Positions 42,352-51,072 of a stretch of 64,000 nt of DNA are shown here, one piece after another. The stretch lies in contig NZNW01000072.1 of NCBI GenBank assembly GCA_002695065.1, positions 1-64,000 on the forward strand. Direction: 5' to 3'. Positions within the stretch are counted from its first letter, which is position 1. The number at the start of each line of letters is the position of its first letter. A program made the position numbers and the translations under genes. The notes beneath the pieces were generated by a model. It did not search any database. It was not told the origin of the DNA and was given only the letters and a program-made list of their open reading frames with translations. The DNA comes from Salinicola sp. (GTDB lineage Bacteria; Pseudomonadota; Gammaproteobacteria; Pseudomonadales; Halomonadaceae).

Positions 42352-43335
42352 ATGACACAACCGTTGACCATCAGGCTCGACAACTGCGCCAAGACCTGGC
42401 CCGACGGCACCCGCGCCCTGGCGCCGCTGGACCTGTCGATCCACGCCGGCGAGACGCTGGCGCTGCTGGGCCCCTCGGGGTGCGGCAAGACCACCCTGCT
42501 GCGCATGATCTGCGGACTGGAGCGCGCCGACGTGGGTGGCCGGATTCACTTCGGCGACGACGACGTCACCCAGGTGGCGCCGGAAGCGCGAGGCGTCGGC
42601 GTGGTGTTCCAGGGCTACGCGCTGTTCCCCAACATGAATGTGGCGCAGAACGTCGGCTACGGTCTGAAGATTCGTGGCGTGGACGCCGCCAGCCGGCGCC
42701 GACGCGTGGCGGAGATGCTCGAACTGGTCGAGCTGGAAGCGCTGGCGGAGCGGCGCATCGATCAGCTCTCCGGGGGGCAGCGTCAGCGCGTGGCACTGGC
42801 TCGGGCGATCGCCATCGAGCCCCGCGTGCTGCTGCTCGACGAACCGTTGACCGCGCTCGATGCCCGCCTGCGCCAGCAGCTGCGGGTGGATCTCGCCAAG
42901 CTGCTCAAGACCCTCGGCATCACCTGCGTCATCGTCACCCACGATCAGGAGGAGGCGATGATGCTGGGCGACCGGGTGGCGGTGATGTCCGCCGGGCGAC
43001 TGGAGCAGCTCGGCGCGCCGGAGACGCTCTACCGCGCCCCCGCCTCCCCGTTCGTGGCCGACTTTCTCGGCACCCTGTGTCGGCTGGAGGGCGGCGAGGT
43101 GACATCCCGCCACGGCGTCGAATCGCTGACCTTCCGACCGCACGAGGTCGAGCTCGCGGCCCCGGGCCAGGGGCTGCCCGCCCGAATCCAGGCGCGCTTC
43201 TTCCTCGGCAGTCATATCCGCTTCGAACTGGCGCTGGCCGACGGTCAGCGCTTCACCGCCCTGGCCGCCCCCGACGCCGTCTGGCAGCCGGACGATGCCG
43301 TCTCCGTCATCATCGAGCAGGCCCGCGTGGCCTGA
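42352..43335 (+). CDS. ABC transporter ATP-binding protein
   Basis: 327 residues. Walker A is GPSGCGKTT (near residue 39), signature [19 protein letters not shown], Walker B VLLLDEPLTALD and H-loop THDQEEAM. A short TOBE-type C-terminus follows from about residue 240. The sequence is of the PotA/FbpC/PhnT class that serves binding proteins like the one encoded upstream. It is followed 23 bases later by the phosphodiesterase. Confidence 0.87.
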   Translation: MTQPLTIRLDNCAKTWPDGTRALAPLDLSIHAGETLALLGPSGCGKTTLLRMICGLERADVGGRIHFGDDDVTQVAPEARGVGVVFQGYALFPNMNVAQNVGYGLKIRGVDAASRRRRVAEMLELVELEALAERRIDQLSGGQRQRVALARAIAIEPRVLLLDEPLTALDARLRQQLRVDLAKLLKTLGITCVIVTHDQEEAMMLGDRVAVMSAGRLEQLGAPETLYRAPASPFVADFLGTLCRLEGGEVTSRHGVESLTFRPHEVELAAPGQGLPARIQARFFLGSHIRFELALADGQRFTALAAPDAVWQPDDAVSVIIEQARVA

Positions 43336-43358
43336 ACCCGGACAACCAGGAACCCTGC

Positions 43359-44174
43359 ATGCTGATCGCACAACTCACCGACCTGCATATTCGCCGGCCC
43401 GGCCAGAAGGCCTACCGCGTGGTCGAAACCGACCGCTATCTCCCCCCGGCGGTGGCGGCACTCAACGCGCTCGCTCCCCGGCCCGACGTGGTCCTGATCA
43501 CCGGCGATGCCACCGATTTCGGCCGGCCGGAAGAGTACGCCACGCTGGCCGAACTCCTCGCGCCGCTGGAGATCCCCTGGTATCTGATCCCCGGCAACCA
43601 CGACGATCGCCAGGCGCTGCGCGACGCCTTTCCCGCCCACGACTATCTCGGCGACGGCCCGTTCATCCAGTACGCCATCGAACGCTTCCCGCTGAGGATG
43701 CTGGCGCTGGATACCCTGGTGCCGGGCGAGAGCCGCGGCGAACTCTGCGCCGAGCGACTCGACTGGCTCGCCACGCGGCTGGCCGAGCAGCCCGAACGCC
43801 CAACCCTGATCTTCATGCACCACCCGCCATTCGCCACCGGCATCGCGCACATGGACGCCATCGGCCTGGCCGGCGCCAGCGGGATGGCCGCGATCGTGCG
43901 CGACTACCCCAACGTGGAGCGCATTCTCTGCGGCCACGTGCATCGCACGATCTTCCAGCGCTTCGCCGGCACCATCGCCAGTTGCTGCCCCAGCACCGCC
44001 CACCAGGTCGCCCTCGACCTGCGCGAGGACGGCCCCTCCGCCTTCGTCATGGAACCGCCGGGGTACCAGCTCCATCTCTGGCACGCCAATGAACTGATCA
44101 CCCACCACGGCGTGATCGGCGATCATGCCGGGCCCTATCCGTTTCACGAGGAAGGCGGCCTGATCGACGAGTGA
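43359..44174 (+). CDS. GpdQ-like metallophosphodiesterase
   Basis: 271 residues, cytoplasmic. Calcineurin-like metal ligands appear at D8 and H10 (LTDLH), D50 (TGDATD), N80 (PGNHDD), the MHHPP histidines (154/155), and H193 and H195 (CGHVH). The numbering up to N80 is the same as in the glycerophosphodiesterase GpdQ of Enterobacter aerogenes, and GRPEEY is also shared. Such enzymes cleave glycerophosphodiesters and, loosely, other phosphodiesters. Placement at the end of an ABC importer operon suggests it hydrolyses the imported compound, yielding an alcohol and a phosphomonoester such as glycerol-3-phosphate. Related CpdA-type cyclic-nucleotide enzymes are the alternative. Confidence 0.82.
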   Translation: MLIAQLTDLHIRRPGQKAYRVVETDRYLPPAVAALNALAPRPDVVLITGDATDFGRPEEYATLAELLAPLEIPWYLIPGNHDDRQALRDAFPAHDYLGDGPFIQYAIERFPLRMLALDTLVPGESRGELCAERLDWLATRLAEQPERPTLIFMHHPPFATGIAHMDAIGLAGASGMAAIVRDYPNVERILCGHVHRTIFQRFAGTIASCCPSTAHQVALDLREDGPSAFVMEPPGYQLHLWHANELITHHGVIGDHAGPYPFHEEGGLIDE

Positions 44175-44234
44175 GGCACACGTGGCGCAGACGTTCTCAC
44201 CTCGAGGAGAGCCCCGCCGCCGCCCAGGCCCTGA

Positions 44235-45242
44235 TCAGGGCGGGGCCGTGGCGTAGCGCTGCAGCGAGTCGACCAGCGTTTCCGGCAGCAGGATGCCCTC
44301 CAGCTCGCCCTGGCGTCTCAAGTCGTAGCGTCGCTGCCCCGGGAGCCGCACGCCCTCTTGCGAGAGCATCGCCGAGAACAGCCGCTCCGCCCGGGGCAGA
44401 TAGCCGGCGCCGAAGCGAGCGGGGTCGATCGCCAGCAGCAGATGCGCCACATTGGGCGGCTCTCCCTCCGCGTCGAAGAACGACGTCGCCTCGAAGCCGA
44501 AGTGGCCACCCGTGAGCCCGGCCGTGAGCAGCTCGATCATCAGCGCCAGCGAAGCGCCCTTGGCATCGCCCATGGGCACCATGCTGCCGGCGAGGGCCGC
44601 ATCGGGATCGGTGGTGTCGCGCCCTTCGCTATCGATGGCCCAGCCGGCAGGTATCGTGTCGCCGGCCTTCTTGGCCAACATCACCTTGCCCCGCGCCACC
44701 TTGGACAGCGACAGATCGATCACCAGCGGTTCGGCCGAGGCTCGCGGGGACGCGAAGGCGATCGGGTTGGTGCCGAACAGCGGCACCTTTCCTCCCCAGG
44801 GCGCCATGGCGGAGGGCGCGTTGCTGAACGCCATCGCCAGCAGGCCGGACCGGGCCAGCGACTCCACCGGATGACCGGCCACCCCGAAGTGATGAGAGCG
44901 CCGGATCGCGATAGCGGCGACCCCCAGCACCTTCGCCACCGGCACGACGCGGTCGACCCCCGCCGCGATGGCCGGAAACGCCAGCCCATGCCCGGCATCG
45001 ACGTGAACCACGCTGCCGCTGACCTGGACTTCGGGGACGGCGCCGCCGGTGACCTTGCCGCTCAGGATCTGATCGAGATAGAACGGCAGTCGAGCCAGGC
45101 CATGGGAGGAGAGACCGTCGCATTCGGCGGCGACCAGCGCCCGGCTGGTGACTCCGGCCTCCCGAGCCCCCACGCCCGCTCCCAGCAGGGCTTGCATGGC
45201 CAGTTCGCGGGCCTGGGCAATCGATAGTCGCCGGCGGCTCAT
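44235..45242 (-). CDS. comC: (R)-sulfolactate dehydrogenase ComC
   Basis: 335 residues of the LDH2/MDH2 (YlbC/ureidoglycolate dehydrogenase) fold, not Rossmann. Family motifs are DGLSSHGLARLPFYL, the His-containing IRRSHHFGVAGHP, FGTNPIAFASP and GGHFGFEATSFF. Within the sulfolactate operon it fits ComC, which oxidises or forms (R)-sulfolactate with NAD(P) via sulfopyruvate. Its ATG overlaps the slcC stop by four bases. Together with SlcC it acts as a two-enzyme racemase, giving the (R)-form that SuyAB needs. Assignment rests on cluster identity with C. salexigens; the family alone would allow malate or other hydroxyacids. Confidence 0.82.
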   Translation of the reverse strand: MSRRRLSIAQARELAMQALLGAGVGAREAGVTSRALVAAECDGLSSHGLARLPFYLDQILSGKVTGGAVPEVQVSGSVVHVDAGHGLAFPAIAAGVDRVVPVAKVLGVAAIAIRRSHHFGVAGHPVESLARSGLLAMAFSNAPSAMAPWGGKVPLFGTNPIAFASPRASAEPLVIDLSLSKVARGKVMLAKKAGDTIPAGWAIDSEGRDTTDPDAALAGSMVPMGDAKGASLALMIELLTAGLTGGHFGFEATSFFDAEGEPPNVAHLLLAIDPARFGAGYLPRAERLFSAMLSQEGVRLPGQRRYDLRRQGELEGILLPETLVDSLQRYATAPP

Positions 45243-46174
45243 GCGTTGTCCTCCAGCACCCGGCTCACGTTGCGTGCGGTCATGGCGCTGATAGTGACGT
45301 TCGACTCATGGGTGACGCCGGCGACATGGGGCGTCAGGACCAGATTGCAGGCCCGGGCGCGCGTCAGGACGCTGTCGGCGGGCAGGGGTTCGCGTTCGAA
45401 CACATCGAGCATGGCGCCACCGATACGCCCTTCGCACAAGGCCTCGGTGAGCGCCGCCTCGTCGACGATCCCGCCTCGGGCGGTGTTGATCAGCACGCTG
45501 CCCTCGCGCATGGAGGCGATCGCATCGGCGTCGATGAGATGGCGCGTCTGCTCGGTCAGCGGCACATGGAGGCTCACGCCGTCGCTGCGGGTCAGCAGGG
45601 ACTCGATCGTCTCGACACGCTCCGCCATCTGCCAGGCCGGATCCTTCGGATCGGCGAAGGGATCGAACGCGATCACGCTCATGCCCAGCGCCTGGGCGCG
45701 CCTTGCCACTTCTCTCGCGATACCGCCGAAGCCAACCAGCCCGAGCACGCATCCCTGGCTCTCGTGGCCGACCAGCGCCTGCCGCGGCCAGTCGCCATCG
45801 AGCACCGCGGCCGTCGAGTGATAGGCGCCGCGGCGCAGCATCAGCATGCCCGTGATGACATACTCCGCCACCGCCGAAGCATTGCCGCCGGTGGCGGGAA
45901 GCACGGCGATGCCGCGCTCCTGGCAACGCGCCACGTCGATATTGTCCAAACCGACGCCGAGTCGGCCCACGGCCTCGAGGTCGGGAAAACGGGAAAGCAA
46001 CGCCTCGTCAATACGGGTTCGATTGCGCACGATGAGCGCACGCACGCCCTCCCCCATCGACAGCAACCGCTCCCGGTCCTCGACCAGCGCGGCATCGAAG
46101 TGGACCGAATGACGCCGCGTCAGCGTCTCGACGGCGGCGGCATCCATGAACTCGCTGATCACTACGTCAACCAT
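45239..46174 (-). CDS. slcC: (S)-sulfolactate dehydrogenase SlcC
   Basis: 311 residues of the D-2-hydroxyacid dehydrogenase family. The NAD motif is GLVGFGGIAREVARRAQALGM (about residues 144-164). Catalytic residues are the Arg in NTARGGIVDE, the Glu in VFEREPLP and the His in TPHVAGVTHES. SlcC of C. salexigens oxidises (S)-sulfolactate to 3-sulfopyruvate with NAD. It is translationally coupled to comC and separated from the transporter genes by an inverted-repeat element. Confidence 0.84.
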   Translation of the reverse strand: MVDVVISEFMDAAAVETLTRRHSVHFDAALVEDRERLLSMGEGVRALIVRNRTRIDEALLSRFPDLEAVGRLGVGLDNIDVARCQERGIAVLPATGGNASAVAEYVITGMLMLRRGAYHSTAAVLDGDWPRQALVGHESQGCVLGLVGFGGIAREVARRAQALGMSVIAFDPFADPKDPAWQMAERVETIESLLTRSDGVSLHVPLTEQTRHLIDADAIASMREGSVLINTARGGIVDEAALTEALCEGRIGGAMLDVFEREPLPADSVLTRARACNLVLTPHVAGVTHESNVTISAMTARNVSRVLEDNA

Positions 46175-46223
46175 TTAGATACTCCATCTGTCGGTAAAAA
46201 TCGTCGTAGGGCTGCCAAGGCTA

Positions 46224-46353
46224 TGTACGAAAAGTCGTCGAGCGATGACCAGACAAGGCAAAAATCAGCGAAAGTACGGAGTTTACGGATGTAAATGAGT
46301 ATTTTGAGCTGATTTTTAACGCCGTATGGCCGAGCACAGGCAGTTTTCGTACA
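46224..46353. mobile_element. MITE-like inverted-repeat element, copy 1
   Basis: A 130-bp non-coding unit with terminal inverted repeats TGTACGAAAAGT / GCAGTTTTCGTACA. Internal blocks ACAAGGCAAAAATC, CGGAGTTTACG, GTAAATGAG and GATTTTTAACGCCGTATGG are shared with the copy at 59810-59972. It lies between slcC and the TctB gene inside the sulfolactate operon. No coding capacity, so any movement would need a transposase in trans. Confidence 0.7.
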
Positions 46354-46362
46354 AAGCCGGAG

Positions 46363-46839
46363 TCAGCTCCAGAATCGGCCCCGCGGCAACGGCACGTTCA
46401 GCAATCCCGCAAACAGTCCGTAGAAGCCGGCGATGATCAACAGCAGGGTCACGAGATAGACCACCACGCGTCGCGCCGACCAGGCGTGAAAGTGGGCGAT
46501 TCCCATAAGCAGCACGCAGGCCAGTACGCTCGAGGCCAGGAAGCCGAGCCACTTGAGCGTCAGGCTCCATGCCAGCACGATCACCACCAGCGCCAGTTGC
46601 CGCCCCCAGTGGCCGGGTGCCTGAGGCGATACCCGCTCCCGCCCCCGCAGCGCCTGTACCACGAGACAGCACCCGAAGATCAGCAATAGAACGCCGATCG
46701 TGCGTGGGAAAATGGCCGCCAGCATCGACATGTCGCGCGCGAACCAGAGCGCCCCGGCGGCCAGCACCACGGTAGCCAGACCCAGGGCGATCGATACGCC
46801 GGCGGATCCCGATGAGTGCAAGTCAGGTCGACTGTTCAT
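46363..46839 (-). CDS. TTT transporter small membrane subunit (TctB-like, sulfolactate uptake)
   Basis: 158 residues with four hydrophobic segments (about 13-32, 42-62, 82-112, 122-150), as in TctB. It overlaps the TctA gene by 17 bases. In C. salexigens the sulfolactate TTT system is named SlcHFG; this gene is one of F or G, which I cannot decide. It forms the small partner of the large permease encoded upstream in the transcript. Confidence 0.78.
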   Translation of the reverse strand: MNSRPDLHSSGSAGVSIALGLATVVLAAGALWFARDMSMLAAIFPRTIGVLLLIFGCCLVVQALRGRERVSPQAPGHWGRQLALVVIVLAWSLTLKWLGFLASSVLACVLLMGIAHFHAWSARRVVVYLVTLLLIIAGFYGLFAGLLNVPLPRGRFWS

Positions 46840-48343
46840 GAGCCACCACCTCCCCCTGTGTGCGTTTTCGTCGCGCGCTCCAGAGCGGATAAAGCGCGAA
46901 CAGAACGGTCAGCGCGATGATGCCGAGGGAGAGCGGGCGGCCGAAGAACACGCCGGCCACGGAGCCGGTGGCGTTGCCCATCAGGTAGCCCTGCACGAAA
47001 CCCTGCTCGGCGATCGGGCCGAGGATCAGCCCCAGTACGATCGGCGAGGGCTTGATTCCCCACCGCGCCAGCAACCACCCGGCCACACCGAGCACCACCA
47101 TCACCACCACGTCGAACGGATTGTTGCGAATGGCATAGGTGCCGATGATCGTCATGAACGCGATCGTCGGCACCAGAATGGCCTTGGGCACGCTCACGAT
47201 GGACTTGAAGGCGTAGCGCCCGATCAACAGCCCGATGGGTAGCATGAGGACCGTAGCCACCAGCAGCCCGCCCATGAAGGTGTAGGTCACCGAGGCGTTG
47301 GTGGTGAACATCTCCGGCCCGGTGCGAAACCCCTGTACCAGCAGGGCACCGAGGATGACCGCATCCGGGGGTGTCCCCGGTATCCCGAGCACGAAGGTGG
47401 GGATGAAACCGCCGCCCACCGTGGCGTTGTTGGCCGTTTCGGTCGCGATGATGCCATCCGGCTCGCCCTTGCCGAACTGCTCCGATCGCGGCGACGCACG
47501 ACGCGCCTCGGAGTAGGAGACGAGACTCGCGATGGAGCCTCCCGCGCCGGGCAGAATGGCGACGATCGTGCCGATAATGGCGCTGCGCAAGGCGTTCCAC
47601 TTGCCTCTGAACATCAGCGTCACTCCCTCGCGAAAGCGCACCCCGCGGGAGGCCTCGGGCGGCTTCAGGTGCTCGCTCGGTGTCGCGACCAGCTCGATCA
47701 GGACCGGAATGCAGTAGAGCCCGATCAGTGCCGAGATCGTCTCGACCCCGCCCAGCAGAAACTGCGAACCGAAGGTGTATCGGGTATCGCCCCCGACCAC
47801 GGCGACGCCGACCGTCGACAGCAGCAGGCCGATTCCCGCTCCGATGAACCCCTTGAGCGTCGAGCCCTCCGACAGCGACGAGATCAGGGTCAGGCCGAAG
47901 ATCGCCAGCCAGAAATATTCGACCGGGCCGAACTTCAGGGCCACCAGTGCCAGCAGCGGCGCCAGGCAGAAGAGCGCCAGCCCCCCGACCAGACCCCCGA
48001 TCACCGACGACAGCGTCGACAGCGTGACCGCCAGATCGCCGTCGCCACGTCGCGCCATCGGATAGCCGTCGAACGTCGTGGCAATGGCCGAGGGCGTGCC
48101 CGGCGTGTTGACCAGGATCGCAGCGTAGGAGCCTCCGTAGATGGCGCCGGTATAGATCGCCCCGAGCAGGATCAGCGCCGATTCTGTCGGCATCCCGAAG
48201 GTCACCGGCACCAGCACGGCTACCGCCATGGTGGCCGAAAGGCCGGGGAGCGAACCGATGATGATACCCGCCGCGACGCCGGCAACGGCGAGCAGCAGGT
48301 TGAATGGCGAAAGCGCGGCCAGCATAAAACCCAGAGTTTCCAT
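46823..48343 (-). CDS. TTT transporter large permease (TctA-like, sulfolactate uptake)
   Basis: 506 residues with about twelve membrane segments. TctA motifs are GSLPGLSATMAVAVLVPVTFGM, GAIYGGSYAAILVNTPGTPSAIATTFDGYPMA, ILPGAGGSIASLVSY and KGEPDGIIATETANNATVGG. AGGGAG lies 3-4 bases before the ATG. It is one of SlcF or SlcG and carries sulfolactate, delivered by the SlcH receptor, across the inner membrane by an ion gradient. Confidence 0.87.
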   Translation of the reverse strand: METLGFMLAALSPFNLLLAVAGVAAGIIIGSLPGLSATMAVAVLVPVTFGMPTESALILLGAIYTGAIYGGSYAAILVNTPGTPSAIATTFDGYPMARRGDGDLAVTLSTLSSVIGGLVGGLALFCLAPLLALVALKFGPVEYFWLAIFGLTLISSLSEGSTLKGFIGAGIGLLLSTVGVAVVGGDTRYTFGSQFLLGGVETISALIGLYCIPVLIELVATPSEHLKPPEASRGVRFREGVTLMFRGKWNALRSAIIGTIVAILPGAGGSIASLVSYSEARRASPRSEQFGKGEPDGIIATETANNATVGGGFIPTFVLGIPGTPPDAVILGALLVQGFRTGPEMFTTNASVTYTFMGGLLVATVLMLPIGLLIGRYAFKSIVSVPKAILVPTIAFMTIIGTYAIRNNPFDVVVMVVLGVAGWLLARWGIKPSPIVLGLILGPIAEQGFVQGYLMGNATGSVAGVFFGRPLSLGIIALTVLFALYPLWSARRKRTQGEVVAHEQST

Positions 48344-48370
48344 GATCTCCCTCCGCGAGAGCCGTGAGCC

Positions 48371-49348
48371 TTACTGGCCAGCTTCCATGCGCTCCGCCAC
48401 CCGCTGGTACTGGCGTTGCTGCTCGGCAAGGAAATCCTCGACCTGGTCCACGTCTTCATCGATCAGGACGAAGCCCAGCGCTTCCATGGACTTTCTGAAT
48501 TCCGGATTGGCGTTGATGTCGGAGAAGATCTCCGAGAGTTTCCGCGTGACGTCTTCGGGAGTGCTGCGGGGAACGGCAATGCCGCGATAGGCGCCGCCGG
48601 TCATGTCGTATCCCAGCTCCTTGAACGTGGGGACGTCCGGAAACAGCGGGTGGCGCTCATCGGTGGCGACCGCCAGCGGGCGCATCTTGTCGCTATGGTT
48701 CGCCGCCGTCGTGGTGTAGCCCCACTCCGCCTGTACCTGATCGCCGAGCAGTGCCGCTACCGAGGCCCCCGTGCCCTTGAAGGGAATGTAGGTGGTCGTG
48801 ATGTCGGCCAGCGCCTCGAAACGCTGATTGGCGATGTCGTTGGCGGAGTAGGTGCCACTTCCGGATACGGTCACGGCGCCAGGCGTCTTCTTCGCCGCCG
48901 CGATGAAGTCGTCCAGCGTCTTGTAAGGGCTGTCGTTGGCGACCAGCAGCGCATCCGGCGAATAGTGGAAGAAGATGAAGTTCTCGATATCTTCGGTCTG
49001 GTATCCGGCGCCCTGCTGCATCGGCTGGAGAATGATGTGTGGCAGGTTGGTGCCCATGATCGTGTAGCCGTCGCCATCCATCTCGTTGAGCTGGGACCAG
49101 CCCACGGCGCCGCCGCCACCCGCCATGTACTGGATGATGAGCTGGTTTCCGGTGATCTGCTGGAAGTACTTCTGCTGGAGGCGGGCGCTGATGTCGGACT
49201 CCCCGCCGGGGCCGAAGGGAATGATGTACTGCACGTCCCGTTCCGGAAATTGGCTCTCCTGGGCCTGCAGGGTGGTGGAGAACAGGAGCGCGGCGGCCAT
49301 TGCCGACGCGGCTTTGAGAAAGGCATGGATCGTGTTTCGCTGGCGCAT
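48371..49348 (-). CDS. slcH: TTT transporter binding protein SlcH
   Basis: 325 residues of the Bug/TctC receptor family. The ATG at 49348 is preferred to a GTG three codons upstream. A signal peptide ends near LQAQE, and the mature start SQFPERDVQYIIPFGPGGESDISARL holds the typical Gly-Gly ligand loop. It is the periplasmic receptor of the sulfolactate transporter. It follows suyB after 110 bases. Confidence 0.83.
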   Translation of the reverse strand: MRQRNTIHAFLKAASAMAAALLFSTTLQAQESQFPERDVQYIIPFGPGGESDISARLQQKYFQQITGNQLIIQYMAGGGGAVGWSQLNEMDGDGYTIMGTNLPHIILQPMQQGAGYQTEDIENFIFFHYSPDALLVANDSPYKTLDDFIAAAKKTPGAVTVSGSGTYSANDIANQRFEALADITTTYIPFKGTGASVAALLGDQVQAEWGYTTTAANHSDKMRPLAVATDERHPLFPDVPTFKELGYDMTGGAYRGIAVPRSTPEDVTRKLSEIFSDINANPEFRKSMEALGFVLIDEDVDQVEDFLAEQQRQYQRVAERMEAGQ

Positions 49349-49458
49349 GATGTTCACTCTTGTATTGATATGGAAACATCCGGCCCGCCTCGTACGCTTT
49401 CGCGCTTGCGAGAAGTGCGGGCCGCCGACTGACTATCGATCTCCAGGGGTGGCGCGAC

Positions 49459-50628
49459 TCAAGCGCTTTCGTAGAGCCGGGTGAAGACGAACTCGCGATG
49501 CCCCAGCGCCTCGGCGTTGGTGTGACGCCCGTTCGCCGTTCTCAGCATCATTTCCAGCAGTTGGTCTCCCGCCTGATCGGGGTTGATCTCACGACGCAGC
49601 AGGCCGGTGACATCGACATCGATGTGCTCGCTCATGGTGCGCACGGTTCGCGCGTTGCCGCAGATCTTGATGACGGGAAGGATCGGGTTGCCGATGACGT
49701 TGCCCTGGCCGGTGGGGAAGAAGTGCGCCACGAAACCCGCGGCAGCGCAGAGCGTGACCATTTCGGCCGCGGCCGACGACGAGTCCATGAACCAGAGCCC
49801 CTTGCCGGTCGGCGACTCCGCCTTGTCCAGCACGCCATCGACGCGACACTGCTTGCCGATCTTCTGGATATTGCCAAGCGCCTTCTCTTCGATCGTGGTG
49901 AGCCCGCCCTCGATGTTGCCCTTGGTGGGCTGGGATTCGGAGAGATCGTTGGTCTTGTGGCGATCGATCATGTCGCTGTAACGATCGAAGGTGGCCTGGA
50001 ACTTCTCGCGAACCGCCGGTGACACACAGCGTTCGGCGACCAGATGCTCGCCCCCGGTCAGCTCCGAGGTCTCGCCGAACAGCAGCGTGCATCCCTCGCC
50101 GTACAGCTTGTCGAAGGCATTGCCCACGGTGGGGTTGGCCGCGCACCCCGAGGTCGTGTCGGACTCGCCACACTTGGTGGAGACCCACAGCTCGTGCAGC
50201 GGGCAGGTTTCCCGCTGCAATTCGCTGGCGTACTGCACGAACTCCCGCGCCTTGCGCGATGCCGCGCAGATCGTGTTGTGGTCGCCATTCTGCTCGATCC
50301 AGAACCCCTCCACCGGCTTGCCCGTGGCCCGGATGCCATCGACGACCTTCTGCGTCCAGCCGGGCTCGATACCGATGACGATCACCGCTGCCACGTTGGG
50401 ATTGCAGCCGGTGCCGATGAGTGTCCGGAAGTGAAGGTCCAGATCGGCACCGAACTGCAGGCGGCCATAAGGGTGTGGCATCGCCAACGTGCCCTTGATG
50501 TTGTTGCCGACGGCCTCCGCGGCGGCGTTGGAGATGTCATCGACCGGCAGAATGATGACGTGGTTGCGGATACCGACCCGACCATTGTCACGGCGATAGC
50601 CGAGAAAGGTTTGCCCCTTGAGTTCCAT
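49459..50628 (-). CDS. suyB: Sulfolactate sulfo-lyase large subunit SuyB
   Basis: 389 residues from the Met before [21 protein letters not shown], two bases after the suyA stop. It belongs to the UxaA-type dehydratase C-terminal family, with Cys-containing motifs [25 protein letters not shown] and [17 protein letters not shown] that could ligate iron. With SuyA it cleaves (R)-sulfolactate to pyruvate and sulfite (EC 4.4.1.24). The family also includes altronate and galactarate dehydratases, but the operon and the split small subunit identify SuyB. Confidence 0.88.
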   Translation of the reverse strand: MELKGQTFLGYRRDNGRVGIRNHVIILPVDDISNAAAEAVGNNIKGTLAMPHPYGRLQFGADLDLHFRTLIGTGCNPNVAAVIVIGIEPGWTQKVVDGIRATGKPVEGFWIEQNGDHNTICAASRKAREFVQYASELQRETCPLHELWVSTKCGESDTTSGCAANPTVGNAFDKLYGEGCTLLFGETSELTGGEHLVAERCVSPAVREKFQATFDRYSDMIDRHKTNDLSESQPTKGNIEGGLTTIEEKALGNIQKIGKQCRVDGVLDKAESPTGKGLWFMDSSSAAAEMVTLCAAAGFVAHFFPTGQGNVIGNPILPVIKICGNARTVRTMSEHIDVDVTGLLRREINPDQAGDQLLEMMLRTANGRHTNAEALGHREFVFTRLYESA

Positions 50629-50630
50629 GC

Positions 50631-50915
50631 TTACCACCTCTTCGTCTTGACGTTGTGAACGTGAAGGTGCTCTCCCGCGCGGATCGGCTGCACCACTCGC
50701 CCGATGTCCACGCTGTACTTGATGACGGCATCCCCCTCCTTCAGATCGCGGATCGCCAGCTTGTGGCCGATGGGGATCGCGCTCTTCACCTCGCACTCCA
50801 TCGTCCGATCCTGATCCATGATCCAGCCGGTCACCTTCTGGCCCGCCTCGATGCCCTCCACCACCACGACGCCCACATCGTCATCGGCGTCGTGCACGAC
50901 AAAATCGACACTCAT
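50631..50915 (-). CDS. suyA: Sulfolactate sulfo-lyase small subunit SuyA
   Basis: 94 residues, an SAF-domain protein equivalent to the N-terminal part of altronate dehydratase UxaA. Start taken at the Met before [12 protein letters not shown], with GAGGACGGGAC directly upstream. Central motif [20 protein letters not shown] and the ending [14 protein letters not shown] are typical of the family. First gene of the catabolic transcript behind the promoter at 50957-50985. Confidence 0.87.
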   Translation of the reverse strand: MSVDFVVHDADDDVGVVVVEGIEAGQKVTGWIMDQDRTMECEVKSAIPIGHKLAIRDLKEGDAVIKYSVDIGRVVQPIRAGEHLHVHNVKTKRW

Positions 50916-50956
50916 GTCCCGTCCTCGCTGGTAGTGACTGAAAAACCGCAACTCAT

Positions 50957-50985
50957 ATATAAGACATAGTTTAAAAGACAGTCAA
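50957..50985 (-). promoter_or_regulatory. Sigma70-type promoter of the suyAB-slc-comC operon
   Basis: On the minus strand TTGACT (50980-50985) and TTATAT (50957-50962) are separated by exactly 17 bases, 42 bases before the suyA start. Overlapping AAGACA repeats on the plus strand (near 50961 and 50975) may be part of the SuyR operator. The opposing suyR promoter may use TATACT at 51014-51019, with a weak -35. Confidence 0.65.
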
Positions 50986-51072
50986 CCATGTTCCAGATGA
51001 GACTTTGGGCCTATATACTGTCGGCGAGCGGGGTCACAACCTCGTCAAAGCGCTACCTTCAACAGGGACAAG

